From Aminipila sp963524205 (GTDB lineage: Bacteria > Bacillota > Clostridia > Peptostreptococcales > Anaerovoracaceae), in the NCBI GenBank assembly GCA_963524205.1, contig CAURED010000005.1, positions 127,357 through 191,356 of the forward strand: DNA of 64,000 nt, written 5' to 3'. Positions 27,688-36,889 of the stretch are shown here, in pieces; position 1 is the first letter of the stretch, and every line of letters starts with the position of its first letter. The notes below the pieces were generated by a model. The model saw only the letters and a program-made list of their open reading frames with translations, ran no database searches and was not told the DNA's origin. Both the position numbers and the translations under genes were made by a program.

Positions 27688-28290
27688 ATGAAAATGAAAG
27701 AAAATTATGAAAATAAAAGAAACCTTATATTAGAAGCTTTTTACAAGCTTGTTGCTGAATATGGTATGGAAAATGTGTCCATAGCTAAAATTGCTAAAGA
27801 TATAAATATACCATCAAGTCTTATTTTTTACTATTTTAAAAATAAGCAAGAACTCATATATGGGCTTATTGATTATATGTTTGACAGGTGTATAGGTATT
27901 TCAATTCCTCCAGTGGAGATGTCAAACCAGGATGTAAAAGGTGAGTTTACCAAATTTATTGACTCCATGTTTTCTGTTAAGGGTGCATTAGATATTGATT
28001 CAAGAGTATATTTTTCTTGTGTGAATATAGCACTTCGTGATAAAAAGGCAAAAGAAAAATTTATAGCATATACACAGCAAGCTAATGAAAAGCTATTACG
28101 GTATATAGAATATTTTAAGGATAAAGGGGTTATAAGCTGTGATAATGCCACAGAAATAGTTTATTATTTAATGGTTGTCATTGCAGGGTTGCAGGATACT
28201 TTGGATCTTTCAGATGACCACGAAAGATTTAAATATATTGCAGGCTTCCATAAAAAGCAACTATATAGATTTTTGGCATTTAAAGAATGA
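27688..28290 (+). CDS. TetR/AcrR-family transcriptional regulator
   Basis: The 200-residue protein has an N-terminal TetR HTH: RNLILEAFYKLVAEYGMENVS, then the recognition helix IPSSLIFYYFKNKQELI. The C-terminal ligand-binding domain is helical and unassigned. It lies 66 bases after the symporter in the same direction and likely controls the aldehyde dehydrogenase locus. A ribosome site of the GGGGAAG type is present. Confidence 0.88.
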   Translation: MKMKENYENKRNLILEAFYKLVAEYGMENVSIAKIAKDINIPSSLIFYYFKNKQELIYGLIDYMFDRCIGISIPPVEMSNQDVKGEFTKFIDSMFSVKGALDIDSRVYFSCVNIALRDKKAKEKFIAYTQQANEKLLRYIEYFKDKGVISCDNATEIVYYLMVVIAGLQDTLDLSDDHERFKYIAGFHKKQLYRFLAFKE

Positions 28291-28390
28291 TTCTGTAAAA
28301 TAACCAATTAACCATCTGTAGAGGCTAGCAAAGATGGAAGATAAAAAAGCTGATATTTTTATAACTAAAATAAAAGTAAATAAAACCCAT

Positions 28391-28436
28391 AAAGGGCTGA
28401 ATACTGTTTTGTAATCATGGTATCCAGTCCTTTTGT
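28391..28436 (+). terminator. Terminator after the tetR-like gene
   Basis: AAAGG.CTG.ATAC pairs with GTAT.CAG.CCTTT, followed by TTTTGTTATTTT. It is a sequence relative of the hairpin at 20024-20070. Confidence 0.7.
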
Positions 28437-28464
28437 TATTTTAAAAAGTAGAAAGGTAGACTAG

Positions 28465-28803
28465 TTATTTTATAATGGCAATTAGGGTAATAATTAATAG
28501 AACAAGAGAGATAGAAGCAAAGAATATACCCATACCAGAGGAAATCTTTTCACCAGAATTTAAAAACTTCAATGCCCTGTTAGTTTTTTCTAACTCCTTT
28601 TGAGACTGTAATGCAGATAGGTTCTGTTGATAAACTTTTTTAGAAAAGCCTTGTACAATGCAGATGAAGGAATAACCTAATAAAATAAGAGATACTATCA
28701 ATAGCTTAATGCCAAAGCCATTTAATGAAATGCAAATATACAAAATGGATGTTATAAGCTGAATGATTCCAAAAATAAACACTTTTCTATTATAAATTTT
28801 CAT
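28465..28803 (-). CDS. Small three-helix membrane protein, unrecognised
   Basis: The protein has 112 residues from the ATG at 28803, which has GAGGGG 10 nt upstream. It has two hydrophobic helices at the N-terminus (residues 8-52), a polar basic segment with QNLSALQSQKELEKTN predicted as a short coiled coil, and a C-terminal hydrophobic helix. I do not recognise a family. It is divergent from the hut operon and transcribed alone. Confidence 0.6.
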   Translation of the reverse strand: MKIYNRKVFIFGIIQLITSILYICISLNGFGIKLLIVSLILLGYSFICIVQGFSKKVYQQNLSALQSQKELEKTNRALKFLNSGEKISSGMGIFFASISLVLLIITLIAIIK

Positions 28804-28865
28804 TACAAATATACCCCTCATTTTTCATTTAATGATTTAGTAGCACGAATTAATAGCATAAAAAC

Positions 28866-28892
28866 ACTATAGCACTAAAAGCTGCATGTCAA
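28866..28892 (-). promoter_or_regulatory. Probable promoter of the small membrane protein gene
   Basis: A perfect TTGACA (28892-28887) and TATAGT (28871-28866) lie on the minus strand. The 15-nt spacer is short, so strength is doubtful. The rest of the 420-base gap to hutH is AT-rich without a gene. Confidence 0.45.
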
Positions 28893-29119
28893 CAAACAAA
28901 TTTATACGTATTATTTAAAAATAATAGCTAATTAGTTCAAAAATAGTATAATTATTCATAGTAAAGCAATAACGAAATAAAGTGATGTAGCTATAAATAA
29001 CTAATGAAAAAGTACTATGTTGCTTTAATATAACAAAGTGAAGCTTTCAAGAGATTGTATGCAAAAACGCCTAAAAATACAACGTTGCAATAAATTTTAA
29101 GAAAATTTAAAATAAAGTA

Positions 29120-29149
29120 TTGTAAATTTATTAACAAGTTTGGTATAAT
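29120..29149 (+). promoter_or_regulatory. Promoter of the hut operon
   Basis: TTGTAA (29120-29125), an 18-nt spacer and TATAAT (29144-29149). The leader of about 85 nt contains a small AGTC/GACT hairpin (29158-29178) and no recognised riboswitch. Confidence 0.65.
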
Positions 29150-29242
29150 AAATGCGGAGTCTAAATAAAAAAAGACTTTTGCATATATATACGGACATAA
29201 TGAATAATTATTAAAAATATAAAAAGTGAAAGGAATGAAGTC

Positions 29243-30766
29243 ATGAGCATTACTATTAATGGAACAAAGCTAACGGTTGAAGAAGTAATCCGTGTAGCAA
29301 GATTTGATGAAGAGGTTGTTATTACACCTGAAGCACAGGCTGCTGTAAAGAAGGCTAGAGACTATGTTGACAAGAAATTGGCAGAGGGTGCGGTTATTTA
29401 TGGATTAACAACTGGATTTGGAAAATTCGCTGATACATTTATCTCCAGTGACGAAACTGCAGATTTACAGAGAAACCTTATTATTAGCCATACTTGCGCA
29501 ATGGGCAAGGGCTTACCAAGAGAAGTTGTCAGAGCAGCAATGCTGCTTAGATGCAATGCACTTTCAAGAGGCCATTCAGGTATTAGACCTGGAACATTAG
29601 ATACTTTACTAGAAATGCTAAATAAAGGTGTTCATCCTGTTATACCTGAAAAAGGTTCATTAGGCGCTTCTGGAGATTTGGCTCCACTTTCACATATGGT
29701 TCTTACTATGATTGGTGAAGGCGATGCTGAATACAAGGGAGAGATCATGTCTGGCGCAGAAGCTATGAAGAAGGCAGGAATTCCTACTGTTGTGCTTGCA
29801 GCTAAAGAAGGTCTTGCACTAATAAATGGTACTCAGATTATGACTGCTGTTGGTGTAAATGTTCTTTGGGATGCAATGAATCTACTAAAAGTAGCAGACA
29901 TTGCAACTTCCATGACAGCTGAAGCTTTAAATGGAATTAAGAAAGCCTATGATCATAAGGTTCATGATGTTAGAGGACATCAAGGCCAGAAGGATGTTGC
30001 AATTAATTTACTAACATTACTTGACGGAAGTGATAATGCACATGAAACAAATCCAAATAAGGTGCAGGATCCATATTCATTAAGATGTATTCCACAGATT
30101 CACGGAGCATCAAGAGATGCGGTTCAATATGTATATGAGGCAGTAACAAGAGAAATAAATGCAGTAACTGATAATCCACTTATTTTCCCTGATGAAGACG
30201 AAGTTATATCAGGTGGTAATTTCCATGGTCAGCCTATGGCTCTTGCATTCGATTTCTTAAAGCTTGCTATATCCGAGCTTGCTGACGTTTCGGAGAGAAG
30301 AACAGAAAGGCTTGTTAACCCTCAGCTATCTGAAGGCTTACCTGCATTTCTTACAAAGCACGGTGGAGTTTGTTCTGGCTTTATGATTGCTCAGTATGCA
30401 GCTGCATCAATGGTTTCAGAAAACAAAATCTATGCACATCCAGCATGTGTCGATTCTATTCCTTCATCAGGAAATCAAGAGGATCATGTAAGTATGGGAA
30501 CTACAGCAGCAAGAACAGCAGCATTAATTCTTGATAATGCACAAAAAGTTCTTGGTATCGAATTATTTGCAGCGTCACAGGGTATCTGGCTAAGAGGAGA
30601 AAAAGGATTAGCAAAGGGTACACAAGCAGCATATGATTTCATAAGACAGTTAGTAGCTCCAGTAGATCAGGATGTGGTTATGCATTATGAGTTAGTGAAG
30701 TTTGATGAAATGATTAAGAATAATTCAATTGTTGAAGCAGTTGAAAAAGCGGTAAATATAATCTAA
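29243..30766 (+). CDS. hutH: Histidine ammonia-lyase
   Basis: The 507-residue enzyme deaminates histidine to urocanate. The Ala-Ser-Gly triad that self-forms the MIO cofactor is in GSLGASGDLAPLSHM. The catalytic Tyr region IYGLTTGFGKFAD and the substrate loop QDPYSLRCIPQIHGA are present. The AAAGGA ribosome site is adequate. It is first gene of a five-gene histidine degradation operon. Confidence 0.97.
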   Translation: MSITINGTKLTVEEVIRVARFDEEVVITPEAQAAVKKARDYVDKKLAEGAVIYGLTTGFGKFADTFISSDETADLQRNLIISHTCAMGKGLPREVVRAAMLLRCNALSRGHSGIRPGTLDTLLEMLNKGVHPVIPEKGSLGASGDLAPLSHMVLTMIGEGDAEYKGEIMSGAEAMKKAGIPTVVLAAKEGLALINGTQIMTAVGVNVLWDAMNLLKVADIATSMTAEALNGIKKAYDHKVHDVRGHQGQKDVAINLLTLLDGSDNAHETNPNKVQDPYSLRCIPQIHGASRDAVQYVYEAVTREINAVTDNPLIFPDEDEVISGGNFHGQPMALAFDFLKLAISELADVSERRTERLVNPQLSEGLPAFLTKHGGVCSGFMIAQYAAASMVSENKIYAHPACVDSIPSSGNQEDHVSMGTTAARTAALILDNAQKVLGIELFAASQGIWLRGEKGLAKGTQAAYDFIRQLVAPVDQDVVMHYELVKFDEMIKNNSIVEAVEKAVNII

Positions 30767-30823
30767 AAAAGACACAAAGCGTATCGTGAATAGACGATTA
30801 GGCAGAACTGGGAGGTAATATAA

Positions 30824-32848
30824 ATGTTAAATAACCAAAAAATATCAGAAGCCATGACTATAAAACTGGATGCAGCATTACCAGAATATCCGGCTTTTGA
30901 GGAAGGTAAGAGAAGGGCTCCTGACAGAGGGTTCAGACTTACCCCTGCACAGACTAAGCTTGCTCTTAAGAATGCTCTTAGATATGTGCCAGGAGAATTA
31001 CACGAAACTTTAGCTCCAGAATTTATGGAGGAATTAAAGAATTATGGCAGAATCTATGCTTATAGATACAGACCAGTAGGAAGAATATACGGAAAACCAA
31101 TTGAGGAATATAAAGGAAATTGTATTGAAGGTAAAGCATTCCAGGTTATGATTGATAATAATCTTGACTTTGAAATCGCACTTTATCCTTATGAACTTGT
31201 TACCTATGGTGAGACTGGCCAGCCTTGTCAGAATTGGTTACAGTACAGATTAATCAAGAAGTATCTTGAAGAATTGACTGATCATCAGACTTTAGTTGTT
31301 GAATCAGGGCATCCACTTGGATTATTTCCATCGAAGCCAGAAGCCCCTCGTGTAATTATTACAAACTCCATAATGATTGGTATGTTTGATAATTTAGAAG
31401 ACTGGGAAATCGCAGAAGAAATGGGAGTTGCAAACTATGGACAGATGACTGCCGGAGGTTGGATGTACATTGGCCCTCAGGGTATTGTTCATGGAACATT
31501 TAATACCATATTAAATGCAGGCAGAAAGTATCTGGGAGTACCTGAGCAGGGTGATTTAACAGGTCACACATTTGTATCTTCAGGACTTGGTGGCATGAGT
31601 GGTGCTCAGCCTAAGGCTGCTAACATTGCAAGGGCAGTTGGAATATTCGCCGAAGTGGATCTTTCCAGAATTGAAACAAGACACGATCAGGGATGGGTTG
31701 ATGTTATCCTTGAAGATATAGAAGAAGTATTTAAACTAGCAAATGAAAAAATCGCGTCTAAAGAATCCATTTCCATTGCATATCACGGTAATATTGTAGA
31801 CTTGCTTGAGAAAGCAGCAGAAGTTGGATTTAATATAGACCTATTATCTGACCAGACTTCCTGCCACAACGTATACAACGGCGGTTACTGTCCAGTTGGA
31901 TTGACTTTTGATGAAAGAACTGAACTTCTCCATAAAGACAGAGATGAGTTCTGTAAGAAGATTGACGAGACATTACGCAGACACTTCCAGGCTATTAAAA
32001 AGTTAACAGCTAAAGGGACGTATTTCTTTGATTATGGTAACTCTTTCATGAAAGCTATGTATGATGCAGGGGTTCAGGAAATATCAAAGAATGGTATAGA
32101 TGAAAAGGACGGATTTATCTGGCCTTCATACGTTGAAGACATCATGGGACCTATGTTATTTGATTATGGTTATGGACCTTTCAGATGGGTTTGCTTATCA
32201 GGGAAGCCAGAAGATCTGGATACAACAGATAAGGCAGCTATGGACTGCATTAATCCTGACAGAAGATTCCAGGATAGAGATAACTGGGTTTGGATCAGAG
32301 ATGCTAAGGAAAACAAGTTGGTTGTAGGTACTCAGGCAAGAATTCTTTATCAGGATGCAGAGGGAAGAACAAACATTGCGCTTAAGTTCAATGAACTTGT
32401 CAGAGAAGGCAAGATTGGTCCTGTAATGATCGGACGTGACCATCACGATGTAAGCGGAACAGACTCACCATTCAGAGAAACTTCAAACATCAAAGACGGT
32501 AGTAATGTAATGGCAGATATGGCTGTTCAGTGCTTTGCTGGTAATGCGGCAAGAGGTATGAGTTTATGTGCTCTTCACAATGGTGGAGGTGTTGGTATCG
32601 GTAAAGCAATCAATGGCGGGTTTGGTCTTGTACTTGATGGAAGCGATAGAATCGATACAATCATTAAGTCTGCAATGATGTGGGATGTAATGGGTGGTGT
32701 TGCCAGAAGAAACTGGGCAAGAAACGAAAATGCTCTTGAAACTTCTGTTGCATACAACAAGAACTATGCAGGTGTAGGTCATATTACCATTCCTTATGTT
32801 GCAAATGATGAACTAGTAGATCGTATTGTTGCAAAATATGTGAAATAG
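30824..32848 (+). CDS. hutU: Urocanate hydratase, long form
   Basis: The 674-residue protein adds water to urocanate to give imidazolonepropionate with tightly bound NAD. The length matches the long class (close to the vertebrate enzyme); many proteobacterial HutU are near 555 residues. The NAD-binding GQMTAGGWMYIGPQGIVHGT and catalytic-region YCPVGLTFDERTELLHKDR stretches are visible. GGGAGG lies ahead of the ATG. It lies 57 bases after hutH. Confidence 0.96.
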   Translation: MLNNQKISEAMTIKLDAALPEYPAFEEGKRRAPDRGFRLTPAQTKLALKNALRYVPGELHETLAPEFMEELKNYGRIYAYRYRPVGRIYGKPIEEYKGNCIEGKAFQVMIDNNLDFEIALYPYELVTYGETGQPCQNWLQYRLIKKYLEELTDHQTLVVESGHPLGLFPSKPEAPRVIITNSIMIGMFDNLEDWEIAEEMGVANYGQMTAGGWMYIGPQGIVHGTFNTILNAGRKYLGVPEQGDLTGHTFVSSGLGGMSGAQPKAANIARAVGIFAEVDLSRIETRHDQGWVDVILEDIEEVFKLANEKIASKESISIAYHGNIVDLLEKAAEVGFNIDLLSDQTSCHNVYNGGYCPVGLTFDERTELLHKDRDEFCKKIDETLRRHFQAIKKLTAKGTYFFDYGNSFMKAMYDAGVQEISKNGIDEKDGFIWPSYVEDIMGPMLFDYGYGPFRWVCLSGKPEDLDTTDKAAMDCINPDRRFQDRDNWVWIRDAKENKLVVGTQARILYQDAEGRTNIALKFNELVREGKIGPVMIGRDHHDVSGTDSPFRETSNIKDGSNVMADMAVQCFAGNAARGMSLCALHNGGGVGIGKAINGGFGLVLDGSDRIDTIIKSAMMWDVMGGVARRNWARNENALETSVAYNKNYAGVGHITIPYVANDELVDRIVAKYVK

Positions 32849-32853
32849 GTGAA

Positions 32854-34095
32854 ATGATGAAAAACACACTGCTGATTAAAAATATAGGAACTTTGCAGAC
32901 TCCTGCTGGCAGTTTCAGCCATAAGGGACAGAAGCAGGGTGAGAATGTTAAACTGAAAGATGCCGCTCTTCTTATTGAAGACGGCATCATAAAGGAAATC
33001 TGTGAAAATGGTAAGCTGCCTGAAGGTGCTCAGGATGCGGAGACTGTTATAGATGCAGAAGGTAAGCTGGTTACTCCTGGACTGGTAGAAGGTCATACCC
33101 ATCTAGTGTTTGGAGGATACAGACAGAACGAAATTCCTATGAAGCTAAAGGGGGCTACTTATTTAGATATCCTTAATGCTGGCGGAGGTATTTTAGATAC
33201 CGTAAGACATACAAGGCAAGCTGCGTTTGAAGAGCTTTATGACAAGGCTTTTGATTTTCTAGATGAAATGATGGCACTTGGAGTAACTACCTGTGAAGCA
33301 AAGAGCGGCTATGGTCTGGATATGGAAAATGAAATGAAAATGCTAAAGGTAGTAAAAGCTCTTGATGAAAATCATCCAATGGATATGGTCTCTACTTTTA
33401 TGGGAGCACATGCTGTTCCCGATGAATATAAGGACAAGGCAGATGAATTTATTGATTTACTATGCAGAGAGTTGATTCCAGAGGTGAAAAAACACAACCT
33501 GGCAGAGTTCGTTGATGTGTTCTGTGAAGATTCGGTTTTTGATGTACCTCAGAGCAAAAAATATCTGGAATGTGCAAAAGCACATGGCTTTGGACTTAAA
33601 ATTCATGCAGATGAAATTGAAGAAATTGGTGGTTCTGAACTAGCTGGTGAGATGGGAGCCATTTCTGCAGAGCATTTAATTGCTATAGGCGAAAAGGGAA
33701 TGGAATCCATGGCAAATGCAGGAACTACAGCTATGTTGCTTCCAGCCACATCTTTCTATCTTGGAAAGACATTTGCGCCTGCAAGAAGAATGATAGAACT
33801 AGGTATACCTGTGGCTATTGCTTCAGATTTTAACCCTGGATCATGTCCATCACTAAACTTACAGTTTGCAATTAATCTGGGTTATTTAAGATATAAAATG
33901 ACCCCAGAAGAAATACTGACAGCGGTTACTATTAATCCTGCTTGTGCCATTGGAAGAGGCCATAAAGTAGGAACTTTAGAAACTGGAAAGCAGGCTGACC
34001 TGGTTATCTGGGATGCTCCAAATATGGAAATGCTTTGCTATCGCTTTGGCTCAAATTTAGCCATGCAGGTTATTAAAAAAGGTATACTAGTTTAG
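32854..34095 (+). CDS. hutI: Imidazolonepropionase
   Basis: The 413-residue amidohydrolase opens the imidazolone ring to N-formimino-glutamate. The metal site begins EGHTHLVFGG; further ligands lie in KIHADEIEEIGG, ISAEHL and SDFNPGSCPS. It begins only 5 bases after hutU; the RBS lies inside the end of hutU. It ends with the usual GTLETGKQADLVIWDAP barrel-closing segment. Confidence 0.96.
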   Translation: MMKNTLLIKNIGTLQTPAGSFSHKGQKQGENVKLKDAALLIEDGIIKEICENGKLPEGAQDAETVIDAEGKLVTPGLVEGHTHLVFGGYRQNEIPMKLKGATYLDILNAGGGILDTVRHTRQAAFEELYDKAFDFLDEMMALGVTTCEAKSGYGLDMENEMKMLKVVKALDENHPMDMVSTFMGAHAVPDEYKDKADEFIDLLCRELIPEVKKHNLAEFVDVFCEDSVFDVPQSKKYLECAKAHGFGLKIHADEIEEIGGSELAGEMGAISAEHLIAIGEKGMESMANAGTTAMLLPATSFYLGKTFAPARRMIELGIPVAIASDFNPGSCPSLNLQFAINLGYLRYKMTPEEILTAVTINPACAIGRGHKVGTLETGKQADLVIWDAPNMEMLCYRFGSNLAMQVIKKGILV

Positions 34096-34138
34096 TAAAA
34101 CTTATAATGTGAAATTAGATTTAACATGGGAGAAACGT

Positions 34139-34765
34139 ATGAAATTAGTTGAAATGAAAGTGAATGAGTATTTAGACGTTCTAAAGTCTGATGCTCCAGC
34201 ACCTGGGGGTGGATCTGTTAGTGCTCTTGCAGGAGCACAAGGAGTGGGACTTTTCATGATGGTTTGCGATTTAACCTTGGGTAAGGAAAAGTTTGCAGAT
34301 TATCAGGAAATATGTGCACAGGCAAAAAAAGATGGAGCAAAGCTTTATAAAGAGTTGGTAGAGGCAATTGATAAAGATACAGAAGCTTTCAATCTTGTTT
34401 CTGCAGCATTTAAAATGCCAAAAGCAACAGAAGAAGAAAAGAGTGCTAGAAGTAAGGCTATTGCAGACGGAACCTTAGTAGCTACTGAAGTTCCTTTTAG
34501 GTCTATGGAGCTGGCATATGAGGCACTTTTAATAGCGCAGGAACTTGAAGGTAAATCAAATCCCAATGCAGCCAGCGATTTAGGTGTAGCTGTTTTAAAT
34601 CTTATGTCTTGTATCAAGGGCGCATGGTTAAATGTTAAAATTAATTTGCCAGGGGTAAAAGATGAATCTATTGCAAAGGCTTTTGTTGAAAAGGGTGAAA
34701 AAATTATTGCAGAAGCAGAAGCTATAGAAAAAGAACTATATGATAAAATTTTAGGTTCATTATAA
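34139..34765 (+). CDS. fchA: Formiminotetrahydrofolate cyclodeaminase
   Basis: The 208-residue stand-alone cyclodeaminase converts 5-formimino-THF to 5,10-methenyl-THF and ammonia. The start ATG at 34139 has GGGAGA 7 nt upstream and matches the family N-terminus; a GTG at 34109 would add ten unconserved residues. The DAPAPGGGSVSALAGA motif marks the folate site. In animals this activity is fused to the formiminotransferase; here it is a separate gene between hutI and the transferase. Confidence 0.93.
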   Translation: MKLVEMKVNEYLDVLKSDAPAPGGGSVSALAGAQGVGLFMMVCDLTLGKEKFADYQEICAQAKKDGAKLYKELVEAIDKDTEAFNLVSAAFKMPKATEEEKSARSKAIADGTLVATEVPFRSMELAYEALLIAQELEGKSNPNAASDLGVAVLNLMSCIKGAWLNVKINLPGVKDESIAKAFVEKGEKIIAEAEAIEKELYDKILGSL

Positions 34766-34807
34766 CATTATAAAAATTGAAGAGAAATTTTAGGAGGAAT
34801 TAGTAAC

Positions 34808-35704
34808 ATGGCTAAAATAATAGAAAGCGTACCAAATATTAGTGAAGGTAGAAATCAGGAAGTTATCGAAGCATGTGTAGACCAGATTAGAACAACAGCA
34901 GGGTGTACATTACTTGATTACTCATCAGATACAAGTCATAACAGAACAGTTATTACCTACATGGGAAGTCCTGAAGCCTGCGAAGAAGCAAGTGTAAAGC
35001 TTGCAAAGAAAGCAGTTGAATTAATTGATTTGACAAAGCACGTTGGGGAACACCCTAGAATGGGCTGCGTAGATGTTATGCCTTTCATTCCTATTAAAGA
35101 TGCAACTACTGAAGATTGCGTTGAATTGTCAAAAAGAGTTGGTAAAAGAATTGCTGAAGAAGCAGATCTTCCAGTATTTTTATATGAACAGTCTGCAAGT
35201 GCTCCACATAGAGAAAATCTTGCAAAGGTACGTAAGGGACAATTTGAAGGCATGGCAGAAAAAGTTAAAGATGCTGAATGGATTCCTGACTTTGGTGGTC
35301 AGAGAATACACCCTACAGGTGGTGTTGTTGCAGTAGGAGCTAGACCACCACTAATTGCATTCAATATTAACTTAAGCACTTCAGATGTTGAGATTGCAAA
35401 TAAAATTGGGAAAATTATTAGACGTTCAAATGGTGGATTTGACTGCGTTAAGGCTATGGGCGTAATGCTTGAAGATAGAAATATTGCACAGGTTTCCATT
35501 AACATGACGGACTTTACAAAAACTCCGCTATATAGAGTGGTTGAATTAACAAAGGCAGAGGCTGCTCGATATGGAGTACATGTTATTGGAACAGAGATCA
35601 TTGGATTATGTCCAATGAATGCATTGTTTGATGCAGCAGAATATTATCTACAGATTGAAGAATTTAATCCTTCAGTACAGGTAATTGAAAATCATTTACT
35701 TTAA
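34808..35704 (+). CDS. ftcD: Glutamate formimidoyltransferase
   Basis: The 298-residue protein moves the formimino group from formiminoglutamate to tetrahydrofolate, releasing glutamate. It corresponds to the N-terminal and middle domains of FTCD: ESVPNISEGRNQEVIEA at the start, the HVGEHPRMGCVDVMPF catalytic region (active-site His), and RPPLIAFNINL. TTTAGGAGG precedes the ATG. It is the last gene of the hut operon, followed by a strong terminator. Confidence 0.95.
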   Translation: MAKIIESVPNISEGRNQEVIEACVDQIRTTAGCTLLDYSSDTSHNRTVITYMGSPEACEEASVKLAKKAVELIDLTKHVGEHPRMGCVDVMPFIPIKDATTEDCVELSKRVGKRIAEEADLPVFLYEQSASAPHRENLAKVRKGQFEGMAEKVKDAEWIPDFGGQRIHPTGGVVAVGARPPLIAFNINLSTSDVEIANKIGKIIRRSNGGFDCVKAMGVMLEDRNIAQVSINMTDFTKTPLYRVVELTKAEAARYGVHVIGTEIIGLCPMNALFDAAEYYLQIEEFNPSVQVIENHLL

Positions 35705-35758
35705 TTTAGCTTAACAAGGTTTAACTAAACTTAATTTGCCTTAAAACCAAATCATTTA

Positions 35759-35796
35759 AAAGAAGGACATCTCATTTTGGTGAGATGCCCTTCTTT
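35759..35796 (+). terminator. Terminator of the hut operon
   Basis: A 14-bp stem with one mismatch (AGAAGGACATCTCA with TGAGATGCCCTTCT) has a 6-nt loop and the right arm continues in T. It may also serve the convergent gntR-type gene. Confidence 0.85.
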
Positions 35797-35801
35797 GCAT
35801 T

Positions 35802-36464
35802 TTATTTTATATTCCACTTCGATTGTGCCCGGTTTCTGGAATTATCCAGATGGCGTGCTATTTTAAATTTTGCATCCTCCACATTCTTATCTTTTATGGC
35901 TTTTAATATTTCCTTATGCTCAATACATATAACGTCCAGATTTTCTTGCTCAGAAACCGTAGCGCGTCTAGCCTGCTGAACGTATTCCTGATAGGACTTA
36001 AGGATATGCGATAAAAAACGGCTTCGAGTAGACCTGTAAATAATCCCATGAAAAGCAACATTGGTTTCCATAACTTTTTGGCAATCCTTACGTTTTGTAT
36101 AAAACTCCATAAGCTCAATCTGATTTTGCAATTGTTCCAGTTCTTTAACAGTAATTCGTTCAATAGCCCATTCAATGGCAAGCTGTTCAAGAGCACTTCT
36201 TACGGAATAGATATCCTGCATGTCCTGCTTAGTAAAGCCTTTTGCAAAACTGCCACGATTAGGAATATAGTCGATAAGACCTTCGGATTCTAATTGCTTA
36301 AATGCATCTCGTATAGGCGTCCTGCTTACACGGAATTCAGTGGCGATCTGATTCTCTATTATTTTTTCGCCAATAATATATTCCCCTTTTAGAATTCTTT
36401 CTCTTAGAATATCTATAATTTCATTTGTAAGAGAGGAAGAATTTGAAAACTTTGTGTCTGACAC
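35802..36464 (-). CDS. GntR-family regulator, FCD subgroup
   Basis: The 220-residue protein begins at GTG (36464) with GAGGT 6 nt upstream. The N-terminal winged helix runs TNEIIDILRERILKGEYI ... FRVSRTPIRDAFKQLESEGLI. The C-terminal FCD helical domain shows an Asp/His-type metal pattern (VAFHGIIYRSTRSRF and the later EHKEILKAIKDKN). It lies between the hut and kor operons and could regulate either. Two TGTA/TACA palindromes in its upstream gap are likely its targets. Confidence 0.88.
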   Translation of the reverse strand: MSDTKFSNSSSLTNEIIDILRERILKGEYIIGEKIIENQIATEFRVSRTPIRDAFKQLESEGLIDYIPNRGSFAKGFTKQDMQDIYSVRSALEQLAIEWAIERITVKELEQLQNQIELMEFYTKRKDCQKVMETNVAFHGIIYRSTRSRFLSHILKSYQEYVQQARRATVSEQENLDVICIEHKEILKAIKDKNVEDAKFKIARHLDNSRNRAQSKWNIK

Positions 36465-36660
36465 TTTGTTACCTCGCGTTTATATCAATATAAGGTTTAA
36501 TAATTGATTCATTCTACATGTTTATTTTATCAAATTTCAACATATTTATTTTATCAAATTTCAAGTTGATTGGATAGGATAATTTAATAAAATATTAAGT
36601 AAATTCTTATAAAACCTGAATATAGCAAACTAGTACCAAAGAATATACCTTGTTTCACTT

Positions 36661-36675
36661 TGTGTACTGTACACA
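36661..36675. promoter_or_regulatory. Perfect 15-bp palindrome, candidate GntR operator 1
   Basis: TGTGTACTGTACACA is a perfect inverted repeat about a central T, located in the gap between the divergent GntR gene and the kor operon. FCD-type GntR proteins typically bind TNGTNNNACNA-like palindromes. Confidence 0.6.
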
Positions 36676-36743
36676 CTATCACATTAAAGCGACACTGCTG
36701 TACAAAATCGCTGTGATTGCAACGCATAGTAGCATAGCAATGG

Positions 36744-36755
36744 ATTGTATACAAT
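36744..36755. promoter_or_regulatory. Perfect 12-bp palindrome, candidate GntR operator 2
   Basis: ATTGTATACAAT is a perfect palindrome sharing the TGTA/TACA arms with the site 70-80 bases upstream. It is about 80 bases before a possible TATAAT (36837-36842) of the kor operon. The rest of the 425-base gap is AT-rich without a gene. Confidence 0.6.
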
Positions 36756-36889
36756 AATACTAAACACTAATAAAGAACAGAAAAGTAGTCGCAAAATTCC
36801 GTTATTTATTTGCTATTTATACTTGTTTGGTGTTAATATAATCTTAGAAAACTGGTTATAAGATTAACGAAACGAGGTTTGATGTTCAC

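Noticed and set aside
25165..28290. Complete diversity-generating retroelement
   Set aside because: No reverse transcriptase and no near-copy of the C-terminal coding region were seen in the window.
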